Positions 21,834 through 32,449 of a stretch of DNA of 64,000 nucleotides are shown piece by piece. Source of the stretch: Hyaloperonospora brassicae. Its lineage: Eukaryota; Oomycota; Peronosporomycetes; Peronosporales; Peronosporaceae. The translations under genes and the position numbers were made by a program. Every line of letters begins with the position of its first letter. The first letter of the stretch is position 1. The notes beneath the pieces were generated by a model, which had not been told where the DNA came from, did not search any database, and saw only the letters and a program-made list of their open reading frames with translations. Location of the stretch: positions 38,833-102,832 of the forward strand of contig CANTFL010001356.1 of the NCBI GenBank assembly GCA_947650285.1. Direction: 5' to 3'.

Positions 21834-23533
21834 GAGCAGAGCAATGTGCCGGGCCGCGCTCGTGGAAGCTGGACACAAATCGAGTCCGTTATGTTTGAGA
21901 TATGACCTTTGGGTCAAGTGGTAATTCTCTCGATGCGCACAAGTGAGCCAAGAATTGCTACCGACGACGTACAATGGTCTATTTTGTGTGTAGAATCTGG
22001 TTCAAAAAAGGTCCCGTACAAAAGCTGATATTGTTTCTTTCTCTCGTGCTTTTTACGTGTATAAAACGCACAAACAATAAACGCAAAACGATACCTGAAC
22101 AGCTGCCGTGTAAAATACATATGTGCCGGATGCCAAAACAAACTCGACAGCTGTTTTAAGTTACATTATGTGAACGACATGGCATGCAACATCGTCGACT
22201 GCAGCTGAAGTAGCGAACAATAGAGAAGCAATTCACACAGACGTTCCAGAAGAAAAAATTGCGGCCAAGCGCACAAAGTGTATCGACGCTGGATCCTGCA
22301 GAGCGTCGACTATTGAGCAAAAAGTCGAGCGAGTGTCGAGTCCATGTGCATGCCGCGTATTTACCGGAAATTTCGGCCGCGGATTCCTTCAGTGTACCCG
22401 AAGTTTTGCGCGAGCACGATGGACTCGTATTCCTTAGAGGACCGCACCCCACATTATACTGTGGGGATTCTCGGGCTAGTGGGGCTTCCAGCCCACCCAA
22501 CTATTCTCCCCCGGATGTGCGGGTTGACAGGGCGGCCATCTCATTATAAGTTTGCTCGTCGACAAATTGGCCTATCTCCGGCTCCAGTGATCTAGCCTCC
22601 CCCATTGGTATCGATCCAGGTATCTGCCGGTCCCAGTTCCAGTGCTTAACTCGGCCACTGGATAGAAGTTATCCTTTTGCTGTCGCGCAACATCATTCGG
22701 AGCTCTGTAAAAAGGCGCACCGTATGTGCTGCATCGCTGTCGCATTGGTCCCACTCGTTGCGACGTCGTTGCAACCTATTTGCGATTCTGTGAGCTGCAG
22801 AGAGCGCCTGTTGCGCGGACGGTTGCAACGGTTGTGACTCACGTGAGTGTATCCATTTGCGTCAGCTAGAGATCGAGTCGTGGGTATGAAAAATGCCGTC
22901 GAAAGAGCTGCAATGCGGTGCGTAAACTGTCCGCAGTGTGTTTGTCGTGACCCGCGACGGGTCATGATCAGGTTACGCTGCTGTGTCGATGGCAAATGAG
23001 ATGCATTTGGGTACGTATCTAGCTAGGCCTCTTGCGTATGTGTGCCTTGTAGTTGTTTGGATATAGAGAAGTTGAGCAGGAGTTGACCTTTAGCTGCAAA
23101 ACATAACAGCATGTCGTGACCTGCACGCTGGAGAGCTGTGCCTTCCGGTACAAAGCTTTGGCGATTGCAGAGTTAGCGAAGAGGCGCAAATGCTAGGCTC
23201 ACACGTTCATCAGAGTCTTACAGGTTAGCAACGTCATCGGTATGAGATGAGCCGAGTGAAGCACCACCAACATATTGGCGGAGGCCATTTCAACGAATGG
23301 CGAGACTCCTAGTAACGGGCTGAAGTCAGCCGGCAAAATCGAGCGTTTGTGTTTGTTATATTGGGCAACAATGACGGCGTTGATCGAATGACGACTGCAC
23401 ATTGAGGTGACCTGTGTTGTCTGCAGATACTTTTCTACAAGCAAAGAGACGCAAACTCATCACTTGTGCATCAAGATTCTATGCAAGAATCCTCTCTCTT
23501 CCTCCCGCTTTGCGTTCTCGCACACAGCTTGCT
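21834..23533. other. Intergenic region with weak ORFs
   Basis: Holds the lipase promoter side. Minus-strand frames at 22156-22500 and 23199-23444 and plus-strand frames at 22259-22549 look slightly protein-like but have no domain, no intron signals tying them together and no start context. Possibly remnants of old elements. Confidence 0.35.
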
Positions 23534-24481
23534 CTAGCAAACAATTTGCATGTTTTTCAGCTCATCGTCACCAAATGTTACGGACTCGTCCCAATTATTA
23601 GCCTTGTGCGGGTCCAACGTTGACACGATCAGCTGCAGTTCACGGTTCGAGATCACATCAGCTGGTCGCGGCGCAGGAAGAAATGTGTCTTCTTGGACGC
23701 GCTCGAACCGAACGACAAACGCCGATGTCTCTTTGTACAGCAGATCTTCTGTCGACTGCGCACAGCACACGAATCCGCAGCAAAACTTGGTCGCCAGTGG
23801 TTCGTTCGCGCGAGCGCAACAGCAAGTACTTGATCGTCTGCAGATTAGGCTTCACAAGATTGGGCCAGCACATGACGTGGGCGCCAATGAGCACGTCCAC
23901 GGGGTGAGAAAACGCGCGTTCGAAAGCTTCAACGCTCGCACGTTCACCCCACAGCAGCGGCATTACCTGCACTTGCTCGGGTCGGCGTTTGTCTCGGCAT
24001 TTTCTTTCAGCAGCTCCAGCACAATGTCGTTGCCGTCCGTCAAGGCGGTGTGAGCTCTGTTCCGACACACGCCCAAAGGCATTACGAGCCGAACAACGCG
24101 ATACACAGAAGAGCAAAGACGCACGCAATTGAGACGCGAGAAGACCACTGAGGCCTGTGCCAGCGCCCAGTTCGACGACTGTCTTGCCAGCAAGTTCCTC
24201 ACGGTGGGCCACGAGGTACCATGCTAGGAAAGCTGAGACTAGCCACACGACTTGACCTGTGAGGTCGTGGTCCGTGGAAGCGGCGTGAGCGCATCGCAGC
24301 TTCTGCAGTGCCAAGCCAAAGTCGAACTCCTGCGTAGCGTACCTGCACGACAACGAGTTAGCGTGGACGTCAACGCTGTACGAGCGACTCACATGTGCCA
24401 ACGCAGCAACGACTTACTCGCGATTGACGTACAGCTTGATGATGAAAAAGTCTCGTAGTCGCCGGCTTCGGAGCTGTTCAT
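23534..24481 (-). pseudogene. METTL/EEF2KMT-type methyltransferase, frame-broken
   Basis: This is a seven-beta-strand methyltransferase of the Methyltransf_16 family, which methylates lysines of proteins such as elongation factors. The SAM-binding motif VVELGAGTGLSG lies at about 24195-24160, preceded by DHDLTGQVVW. Exons by reading: 24481-24418, intron 24417-24343 (GTAAGT...GTGCAG, CTAAC branch point), 24342-24125, intron 24124-24055 (GTGCGT...AGAG), 24054-23534. Three one-base frame changes are needed to keep family-like sequence: near the T run at 24445-24450, near 23970 and near 23810. An alternative start in the uninterrupted frame lies just upstream. It is either a pseudogene or a good gene with indel errors in the assembly. 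Confidence 0.65.
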
Positions 24482-24544
24482 GACAGTGATAGTGTCCAGC
24501 AATTTGACCGATTCGCATAAGTGCTGCACACGACCTGCAGCGCC

Positions 24545-25339
24545 TCATGCTGCATTTGCTTCCCGGAGAACGGCTCGGTCCTGGTGCTCTACCAGCCGGC
24601 GACAGCTCCCATCGATACGGACACCTCAGACATATGATGATGATCCGCGTACGGTCTACCACAGCTTTGCGACGCCACTGGCGATAGCGTGTCCGTGAGC
24701 TGCCGCAGTTGCGGCACTCAAACAGATTCGACTCAAAGCCCTCGACTTCGCGACCTTCGCGCATCACTTCGTGCGTGCGCTTCTTGATCCACTCCTTCCG
24801 CTGACGCACGAGCTGCGGATTGGCCATGTCGGGGCCGCTCATGCGCACCAGACTTTGCGTCGGCAGCTCACCCGACACGAGTCGGTTGTACAGGTCGACG
24901 TTCTGTGCATCCTTCAGGGTGAATAGCAGCGTTCGTGCCTTGTGCGCGTACGCTTTCGTAAACAAGTGGCTGCGTTCGTCGGATCATTCCACAACGCATG
25001 AGGCAAAGCACACGCGTTAGTGGTTGCCCGAGCCCATGCCGAGTTATCACCAATTCCTCTGCTCACCCGCACCTCTGACCGTATGCTGCATAGGGTTCCT
25101 CCTCCACATCCGGCGCCAGTATCACTGCTTTCGAGTCCAAGGGACGCAAAATGTCCGTGAGTCGCGACGAGAAGCGACGACAATTGACTACAAATCTCGC
25201 GAGACGCCACACCCTCTTCCCCACAGTATGAGCCCCTCATACCCCGTCCACAGTCCAGCGCCGCCTCAAGCTCCACCGCCCACGCGTCCACATCGCTGTC
25301 CTCCTCTTCTGCGTTCGTCACAGCAACACACGCACTCAT
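24545..25339 (-). CDS. TFIIS-like protein (central domain plus zinc ribbon)
   Basis: Exons by reading: 25339-25243, intron 25242-25125 (GTATGA...GCAG), 25124-25067, intron 25066-24970 (GTGAGC...CGCAG, CTAAC branch point), 24969 to about 24545. Exon 3 starts with a TFS2M-type stretch (AYAHKARTLLFTLKDAQN) and ends with a C2C2 zinc ribbon (CRNC and CLRC, about 24720-24603). TFIIS rescues arrested RNA polymerase II with an Asp-Glu pair at the ribbon tip; here that loop reads RRKAVVDR, without the acidic pair, so cleavage stimulation is doubtful. The N-terminal domain I of classic TFIIS is missing. A one-base frame change just after the ribbon is needed to reach the TGA at 24545; otherwise the frame runs into the next gene. 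Exon 1 to 2 is the weakest join. Confidence 0.6.
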
Positions 25340-25652
25340 TTCTATGTTCGCCTCTCAAATCGACAACTTAACACGATCCATTCGGTCCATTTGCTCGCTC
25401 CAATGCGACTGCCGCTCGCTACACTTTGTCTCCGAACTCGACGGCTATACCCACAACTGCTGCAACAGCCACTTGCACCTGCGTCAATAGTCAGTCAGTC
25501 CGTCGGTCGGTCGCGCGCCCGTGCGGCGGTTGCGCGAAGGGGACACTCGACGTGGTCCACACGAGCCATTTTGTCATGTCGCGCGAAGGTGCGCGCAGCC
25601 GCCGCCGAATGCCACGCAGCCCATTATCGACACCCCCTGCGCGTACGACAGC
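25340..25652. promoter_or_regulatory. Divergent promoter region
   Basis: About 310 bp between two diverging start codons, so it must hold both promoters. It is rich in short CT tracts. I see no certain copy of the oomycete initiator element. Confidence 0.45.
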
Positions 25653-27227
25653 ATGCGACAGCGCGCCGTCCCGAGCGACGCGACCGCCAGCGCGGGCGAC
25701 GCGCACGAGAACGTCGTGACCCGTTCCGCGCGTCGCGTGCTGCAAACCGTCGACGTGTACCCGAAGATGCACTGCGAGTTCAACGTGCAGACCGAGTGGG
25801 GCGCGCGGGTCTCCCTACTCGCAGGTCTGGTCATGCTCGTGCTCTTGACGTCGGAGCTGCACGCGTACTGGCGGCCCAACACGCACGAGCATATGGTCGT
25901 GGACGCGTCGCTCAATGCGAAGCTACAGGCGCATGTGGACATTAGTTACTTGGCGCTCAACTGCCGCGACGCGCACATGAACGCGATGGACGTCGCGGGG
26001 GAGCTGCAGGTGAACATGCACCAGACAATGGTCAAGACCCGTCTGGACAGCCGCGGGCAGGCGATTGGACGGCCCATTGCAATGCGCAAAGACGGGACGG
26101 CGAGTGCACCAGGAGACGAGAAGGCAGACGAAGCAGTGGACGCCTGTGGCAGCTGCTACGGAGCTACGCACCCGGCAGGCAAAAGCTGCTGCAACACGTG
26201 TGACGACGTGAAGGAAGCGTTCGTGAGCAGTGGCCAATCGCTGGAGGAAGCGAGCCAGAAGGCACAGTGTGTGCGCGAGAGCGTGGAAGAAGAGACACTG
26301 GCGCAGGACGGCGAAGGCTGTCGGTTCACAGGCACTATGCTCTTGAACCGCGTGGCCGGCAACTTTCACGTGGCACTTGGACATACGTTCCATCGACAGG
26401 GAAAGCTTATGCACCAGTTTCGACCGGGCGAGGAGTACTCGTACAACTCGAGCCACGTCATTCACAGCTTATCGTTTGGCGAGCCCGTGGCTGGTGTCGC
26501 TGGTCCTCTTGACGGAGTATTGAAGATTGCGGCACAGCGTACGCGAATGCACTGCATGGTGAGGAGCGTCACTTGAAGTAGCCCACTAATATTGTTTCTG
26601 TTTGTGTATTTTTTCTCTTGCTCGGTATCATATAGATGGCGGCGTGTTTCAGTATTACATCAAGATCGTGCCCACGATCTACGGTGGTGTTGACGACAAG
26701 CCGATCTACTCGTACCAGGTGCGTGCAATTGTCTTGTCAAAAGTGATTTGATGCCTGTTGAAGTGACCATATGCTTTGTCGAACTAGTTTGCGGTCACGC
26801 AGCAGAGCAACTATATGGGCCCCTTCGGACAGATGAAGTCGCTGCCGGGTACGAAAAAATAGCACGCCGATATTCTTTATGTTGTGTTGTCAGGGTCGTG
26901 ACGTTTACACTGTTTCGGTTCTTCTGGTGATATACGTTGCAGGCACTTTTTTCGTGTACGACCTGTCGCCTTTTATGGTGAAGGTGGAGAATAAGCGCAT
27001 GCCATTCACGCATTTCCTCACCAAAGTGTGTGCCATCGTGGGCGGCGTCATCTCGGTGCGTTGAGTGCATACAGAAAAACTCGCAGCTCTACAGCGAGCT
27101 GGACTCACGATATCCATGTGTTGATTGTGTTTGTCTACAGATTGCTGGCTTTGCCGATTCGTTTATGTACAATTCGCTGCACGTGCGTCGTTCGGCCACT
27201 GGTGGAGGGGCGAGTAAGTTTGGCTAG
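25653..27227 (+). CDS. ERV46: ERV46/ERGIC3-type COPII cargo receptor
   Basis: Five exons: 25653-26538, 26636-26718, 26788-26848, 26943-27055 and 27141-27227, with introns of 97, 69, 94 and 85 nt, all GT-AG and in matching phases, giving 409 residues. The family cycles between endoplasmic reticulum and Golgi with ERV41 and carries cargo in COPII vesicles. A first membrane helix lies at about residues 52-68, followed by a long lumenal part with the typical cysteines (CGSCYGA, then SCCNTCDDV), the family motif FFVYDLSPFMVKV in exon 4, and a second helix at the exon 4-5 junction. The earlier in-frame GTG at 25521 adds non-conserved sequence, so ATG 25653 is preferred. All splice sites are my reading, supported by conserved motifs continuing across each junction. 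Confidence 0.9.
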
Positions 27228-27337
27228 CAAATTGCGTCCATACCGTGCGTTTGTATTCGATGACGACATGCCACAGAGCCAAAAGGGTAATAGACAGTCG
27301 ATCTCGTGTGTTTTGAGCGATTGGTGCTGTGCGTGTT

Positions 27338-27898
27338 ATGCCTTTGGGGTCCAGTGGATTTGCGACAACTGGCAAGACAACTCGGGCAACGCTTCGAGCG
27401 GCCAGAGAAGTTGGTATGCGCGGTCCAGCACCTCAGCTGCGCTCGCAGAGTGTCAAGTCTGCTGTTGCGCGAGATCTCCAGCGAAAAGTAGCACGAAGGC
27501 TTGTATGCGTAACGGATAGGCGCTGACGGGAATAGCTTCCCGCTTGCTGCGCAGCGAGTATCGCTACCTTTTGTCGCTCGTGGGTCCCGGGATTTGTCAG
27601 CCATGTCGCGGCATAATGACTCGCCAGGTCGTGGTGGGTGCAGCGGAACAAGATCGAAAGGAAGTACTGCAGCGACAGGGAAGAATGTGCAAAGCTGTTC
27701 GTTTTGCATCGCCAGAGAGCAACATGAGGTGAGGGATATTGCGATAGATGCTTGGGAATCGCTAATGTTCGAGCATAGACGCCAATCGTGCAGCCAAGAT
27801 CGTTCATATGCAGTACCTGCAAGTTTTGTTCGGAGAACAGAGTCAATAATGGATTCCTCGACTGTCCAGTGAGCAACCGGTCCAATAAAATGTATTGA
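27338..27898 (+). CDS. Small three-exon cysteine-rich protein, unknown
   Basis: Exons 27338-27502, 27555-27728 and 27779-27898, with introns of 52 nt (GTATGC...GCGCAG) and 50 nt (GTGAGG...GCATAG, GCTAATG branch point). All junctions are phase 0, giving 152 residues. The N-terminal half is basic and rich in Arg, Ala and Ser; the C-terminal part has paired cysteines (C103-x2-C106, C124-x2-C127-x2-C130, C142), suggesting one zinc site. I do not recognise the family. It lies 110 bp after ERV46 on the same strand. Because no exon exceeds 60 codons, ORF-based annotation would miss it. The start is uncertain: an upstream exon is possible. Confidence 0.55.
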
Positions 27899-28857
27899 AG
27901 CAGGATGGACTACCGGCGGCTGTAACTAATAGCGACACAAGTATGAGCACATGACGTTGTTGCGGCATGTCGATGACGCAAAGAACAGACGACATCTATT
28001 TTGGACGCTGCGGCTTTTACAGTCTTCTGTTTGTGAGCAGGAGCGAAGTTGTGGAGCTACATCGCGCCACTTGCGCTGACCGCGTCGTTATGCTCCCAAT
28101 GACCGCTATAAGTAACAACAAGAACAGGAACATGAACTCGCTCTTTTCACGGAAAGATGCATTAGATTACCCGTTTACTTGCCGGCAACTACAGGTGTAG
28201 GAATTCGTATGTCAGAGAAAAATGGGTGCGCCACTCGCGTATCATGCCAAGTTACCTGCGTAGCGGGGACAAGTTCAGATTATGTAAGCTTTAGTGACGC
28301 ATCCGACACAGCAGACCCATGTGACGCATGAGACCGTTGCGTGAAAGACAGAGTAAGATTGTCCCATTATACGTGTTTGCCTTTATGTACTAGGTGGAGA
28401 GTTTATTTTCAGCCAGTCTGTAAACACTGGGGGACCTGGTGCTGCTCGTGGCTGAAGTTAAAGCTGTTGACCCTTAAGGTTTGCGTATCAACGACTTGAT
28501 GCATTCATTTGGCATGGCACTGGAAATTGTTGACGCTACTTTTCACTAATTCTCTTTACAATTGCACGTGTTAGACACATGCAGAAGGCCTGAAAACTTG
28601 TTGTGGTTTGGTGCAAGGATATGTATGATCCCTGCGCTGTAGACATGAGCATCTGTAACGTAGTGAGCCTGTTGCAGATAATTGACACCATATTATATTA
28701 ATTTAAAAGGCCAGTGTTATACGTACCATACCCTTTTGTTTTTATGTACCACTCACCTCTTTTCTGACCATTCGAATGACTTAGATCCAAAACTCACAGC
28801 AGACACAAACGACGTGATGGCACAAAGGACCAAATATGGCCAAAAATGACCAAACAA
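27899..28857. other. Intergenic, nothing recognised
   Basis: AT-rich sequence up to the Mutator-like element, with only short ORFs on the plus strand (for example 27967-28200) lacking any family signature. Confidence 0.4.
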
Positions 28858-28866
28858 AATTAAAAA
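28858..28866 (+). repeat. 9-bp target-site duplication, left
   Basis: AATTAAAAA here and at 31298-31306 flank the terminal inverted repeats exactly. A 9-bp duplication is typical of Mutator-like elements; low complexity slightly weakens the case. Confidence 0.75.
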
Positions 28867-28940
28867 GGCCACGACTAGGGGCACACCCCATTTTTGCCTT
28901 GGGCACACCCGCGCTCCTAAACTGATAAAAAGGTCTTCAC
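28867..28940 (+). repeat. Left terminal inverted repeat
   Basis: Inverted partner of about 31205-31297; the shared part ends with CCTAAACTGATAAAAAGG. Confidence 0.8.
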
Positions 28941-29094
28941 ATTTTATGTTTAGGTACGTACCTCGTCACAGACGTTAGCTGTAATTCGACAAATACTGCA
29001 CACGGTACGTGTTTGTCCGTGCCTCGAGGAAGATAAGTAACAGCTTACTCGAGCTGCAACGTACCACCCAACGGATGTGAATATCTGTAAATCC

Positions 29095-29319
29095 ATGGCG
29101 ATGCTGAAGGGAAAAGTGGCGGAGCAGAAGAAGGAGGAGAAAATACGCTGGGGTGGCCCTTTGCTGGGTAAGACCGAGGCAGCCGAGAGCAAAGCTGTTT
29201 TCCAGCAGCGTCCGCTGCAGCTGAAAAAAACGTCCGAGTTCAGTCACGCGCTGTGGGCAGTCGCTGTTGTGCTCATTGGCATCGCATTGGCTCTCGGTCA
29301 ACTTGGTTTTGTGGAGTAG
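29095..29319 (+). CDS. Short ORF with one membrane segment inside the MULE
   Basis: Seventy-four codons from ATG 29095: a Lys/Glu-rich first half and a C-terminal hydrophobic helix (about residues 52-70) ending four residues before the stop, as in tail-anchored proteins. A protein-like frame continues after it in another frame (about 29310-29460), so it may be a fragment of a larger captured gene. Family not recognised. Confidence 0.35.
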   Translation: MAMLKGKVAEQKKEEKIRWGGPLLGKTEAAESKAVFQQRPLQLKKTSEFSHALWAVAVVLIGIALALGQLGFVE

Positions 29320-29949
29320 CGGAGGTGCTGAAGATGCTGTAGCGGCGCAACGGTCATTTGACGTCATTCAGAAAGCTGAAATTCCTATAGAACATAATGC
29401 ATTGTTTGGCGTACCTCAAGAGTTTGATTCGGCAGACACATGCCAAGTCCCTGCGTTTTGACATACGCCTTCATGTACCTCGCCCGACGTCACGCGAATC
29501 CGGCTGTTGCGTGCAAAACGTCACCTCTTGTGCCTCAACAGTCTATTCTTGCAAACGACAGCATTTCGTTGCTTGGTGCCCGTCGCCGCAGGTCGCACAT
29601 CATAGTGGTGCATTGCGTGAGGTTTCTCACTTGTCTCAACTTACGGCGAGCGACAGACGAACGCTGAAGCTTGGCGTGGCAAACGGAAAAGAGACTCGAA
29701 AGCGTCTCATAGGTCAGCAGCATAGTGGCCTCTTGGTGGCTTCAGGCACTGTGCACGTATCGCGGGTTTGAGTCCATTGTATTAGCCCCTTTTACAGACC
29801 GTACTCTATCGACCCGTCCTGGCCTTCGGTTTCGCGTATCTCCAACTCTTCGAAACTATGCAGCGCTACAGCTGCACGGCCTCGCGGAAACGACTCGGTT
29901 GCTACTTGCTCCACTGTGAGGCCATTACACGTACTACGCTTGATGTGTT

Positions 29950-31069
29950 TCATCCTGAAGCGAAGGTCATGTTGATGTATTGACCGGCGACGGAAGACGG
30001 CTGTTGTCCGGCTTTTGCTTGCATCTTCAGTGCACGACGTGGTTTGTCATAAGCGTCTGGATACAATTGTCTCCAGCGTCGACGCAGGTGAGATTTCGTG
30101 CGGCCACTGAGCTCAGCAGCAAGCCGCGGCCAAAGTATGAGCGACTAAATGCCCCACTCGCACTATCCCGTAAGAATGAGTTCATCTTTTTGCTTGGTGA
30201 ACTTACGGGACGACAAGTCCGGGTTGATACACTTAACGTATTGGTCCCGAAGCGATGGCTGTGTTCGCCTGGGCACATGATGACAAATGTCGTTCCACGG
30301 CACTTGATCCTGATTGGACTCACTGCCTTTTGGCACGTATGCACGAAGTGCGAGCTGCAGCCGTCGATCCTCACTCAATTAAAACTTGCCTCACCGAAGA
30401 CCTGGTGCAAGCGAGAGCTGGCATCGATGGCGGATCTGCTCCGACACACGGCCATCCATCAAATCTGCAATTACGTTCCACTTTTCGCCAAAGACAGGGA
30501 CAGCTTCACGCAGGATCTAACCTTCTTCAGGCGTAAAGGTTGACCGCGCTTTTCCCGCGTTCAGCGCTGTCTGGTACTGAGTTTGACAATGAGCTGCTGA
30601 TCATCCCGGCACTGGCATGCGCTTTGCAATCTCGTGCCACTTCTTCACCAGTTTCGAGTCTTCTTGTCCCCTGGCCAATCGTCGGACCGCTTTGTCGTCC
30701 TCTTTCGTTCACGCGCCAAGCCGTAACGTCGGCGACTCGTGCAAGTCGTACCACAATTTGCACGCAATAATTAAACGTTCAATTGGAAACTTTCTCGACT
30801 TGCGTGCCTCCAGCCACGCGCGAAGTTTGTTTCACGCTTGCAGAAGTATGTCCACGTTAGCAGCGTGTGTCATGTTGAGATCTTCAGCAAAGTCCGCGAC
30901 GACTTTACGCTCTCGACTCGTGAAAATCGCTGTGGGTCCGGCTACAAACGACTCGTGACTGTGAGCACGTAAAAAATCGGATGTCGTTGCTACTGCCGAT
31001 GGTCAGATCTTGGCATCGTACCGTTGGATTGTATACCGCCTCCGAGATAGTAGAGATACCGGCAGGCAT
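29950..31069 (-). pseudogene. SNAPC4-like multi-Myb-repeat protein, decayed
   Basis: From ATG 31069 to TGA at 29950-29952 the minus strand reads as one protein with eight in-frame stops and one one-base frame change near 30495. At least three Myb/SANT repeats are visible: around 30720-30600 (KKWHEIAKRMPVPG), 30580-30410 (WNVIADLMDGRVSEQIRHRC) and 30400-30070 (WNDICHHVP, then NPDLSSRKFTKQ, then WPRLAAELSGRTKSHLRRRW). Repeats in this arrangement suggest the SNAPC4/Myb-like group that binds snRNA gene promoters. The absence of introns and position inside inverted repeats suggest capture. All eight stops can be explained by C-to-T or G-to-A changes of Arg, Gln or Trp codons. It cannot make protein. 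Confidence 0.75.
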
Positions 31070-31204
31070 TGCCGTTCGGATACCGCCCTGGCCAAGATGG
31101 ATTGATCAAATCTCGCGCACGAGTGCATTTACCGTTGAAGATAGGGACATATCGAGCAGTGGTAAGTGACTACGTGTTTTACTTATTCTGCACCATCAAA
31201 TGTA

Positions 31205-31297
31205 AAGTCCTTTTTATCAGTTTAGGAGGACGAGTGTGTCCAAGGCAGAAATGGGGTGTGCCCCTAGCAAAAGTAGGGTGTGCCCCTAGTCGTGGCC
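31205..31297 (-). repeat. Right terminal inverted repeat
   Basis: Inverse of the left end, with a partial internal duplication of the AGGGGCACACCC segment at about 31255-31290. Confidence 0.8.
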
Positions 31298-31375
31298 AAT
31301 TAAAAAAATATAAGTCGAAAAGCAAGAATGCAACAAATGAAAAATGATTAATGTTCAACATGAACCAAAATAACT

Positions 31376-32449
31376 TTATGTTGCCGTGGTGCTCAAAGTA
31401 ACTAGATCTATGACTTCCTCCGCTTCTTCACTACCAGAACCATCCTTTTCACCAGCCAAATCTACTATGGTAATGGTAGGATCATGCTCAGTGGCCTCCC
31501 ACAACGAGGGATTTCCTGAAAATATCCAACCCATAGCTGTGCCACAGGATACGCGAGTCGACGCCAGTACGCGACCACAGGTGAAGCTGAATAAATTTTC
31601 ATCCATCTCCAGTGCAACAAAATAATTGCCGTTCTTAAACGCGAAAAAATTGGCGGTTTGTTGACTTCCACTCCACAGGTCATCGGCAAAAAGGTCATAC
31701 TTGCACCAACGAACGTATAGTATTGGAAAGGACATTAGTATATGTTCGCAACTACGTCCCCATCACTGGCGGCACCATCCACCAGGGTTTCTCAACCGGA
31801 CTTTGCTCTGGTACCAAATGCGTCAACTTGTTTTTAGGCCAGACCCATGTACATCAAATACTGCGCTGTCCAAGGCGAAGTTTGCGCAAATTTCTGCATG
31901 CAGTTTTCGCCTGATCAACGCCCAGTCGGATTCGGACAGTTTGAGGCACCTATAATTGCACGGTAGCCGCAGTTGCGATCGCCTTTCACATCGGTCTCAA
32001 ACGTACAGTAGACTAAAGAAATGATTGTTCAAAGTCTTAACGAGTTGTGATGTTGGCATCCACTTCTTGACTCTTTGACTCGGCGCTCTTGGTGCACCTT
32101 ACTCCGGCGTTCTCGGTGCATCTGACCCCGGCGTTCTCGTGCATCTCTTTCTAATACTCACATACGAGCGACATGTGCTGCATCTCTAGTTTCCTGACGA
32201 TGGAACCTGTCCATCCACATACTCGAATGCGAAAGTATCTCTTCGCATCGTATTGTCTCTTTTGCAGTTGATGCTGCCTTCCGGCCGTCCGCGCGTACAG
32301 AATACTCGCGGATATGCCACACATGCCATACCATCTTTATTTACCATTATAAGGATCATCTTCCTGAGTATCGGTCGCTGGCACAGCGGAAGGTTATGGT
32401 GCTTTTCAGAGACATTGACAAGAACGTCGTGTGGTATAGTTATAGTCAA
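31376..32449 (-). pseudogene. OTU-type cysteine peptidase of transposon origin, decayed
   Basis: Minus-strand pieces line up as the C-terminal half of the OTU-containing proteins common in oomycete repeats. They are a basic linker with RGRPEGS (about 32310), a repeat rich in Thr-Pro-Arg (about 32080-32160), the OTU catalytic box GDRNCGYRA (about 31990-31965; GDGNC is usual), and a final block with NGNYFVALEM (about 31620) where the catalytic His of NGNHFV is Tyr. A frameshift follows the Cys box and two TGA stops lie between. OTU enzymes cleave ubiquitin-like conjugates; this one keeps the Cys but not the His. It lies 78 bp outside the Mutator-like element. Confidence 0.65.

Larger units (their letters stand above)
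28867..31297. mobile_element. Non-autonomous Mutator-like element with gene cargo
   Basis: Both ends carry the inverted sequence GGCCACGACTAGGGGCACAC and continue to match for about 75 bases (left 28867-28940, right about 31205-31297). The right end has an extra partial copy of the AGGGGCACACCC segment. Perfect 9-bp direct repeats flank it. No transposase is inside. Instead it holds a decayed Myb-type transcription factor gene on the minus strand and a short membrane-protein ORF on the plus strand, as in Pack-MULEs that capture host genes. Alternatively, the Myb gene stood there and two elements or ends formed around it, which is less simple. Confidence 0.75.

Noticed and set aside
24414..24965. 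Fusion of TFIIS zinc ribbon with methyltransferase in one ORF
   Set aside because: The continuous frame between them has no coding character, and single-base corrections give each gene its own plausible end and start. Two genes with indels is the simpler reading.
28867..31297. hAT element
   Set aside because: The target duplication is 9 bp and the inverted ends exceed 70 bp; hAT elements give 8 bp and have short ends.
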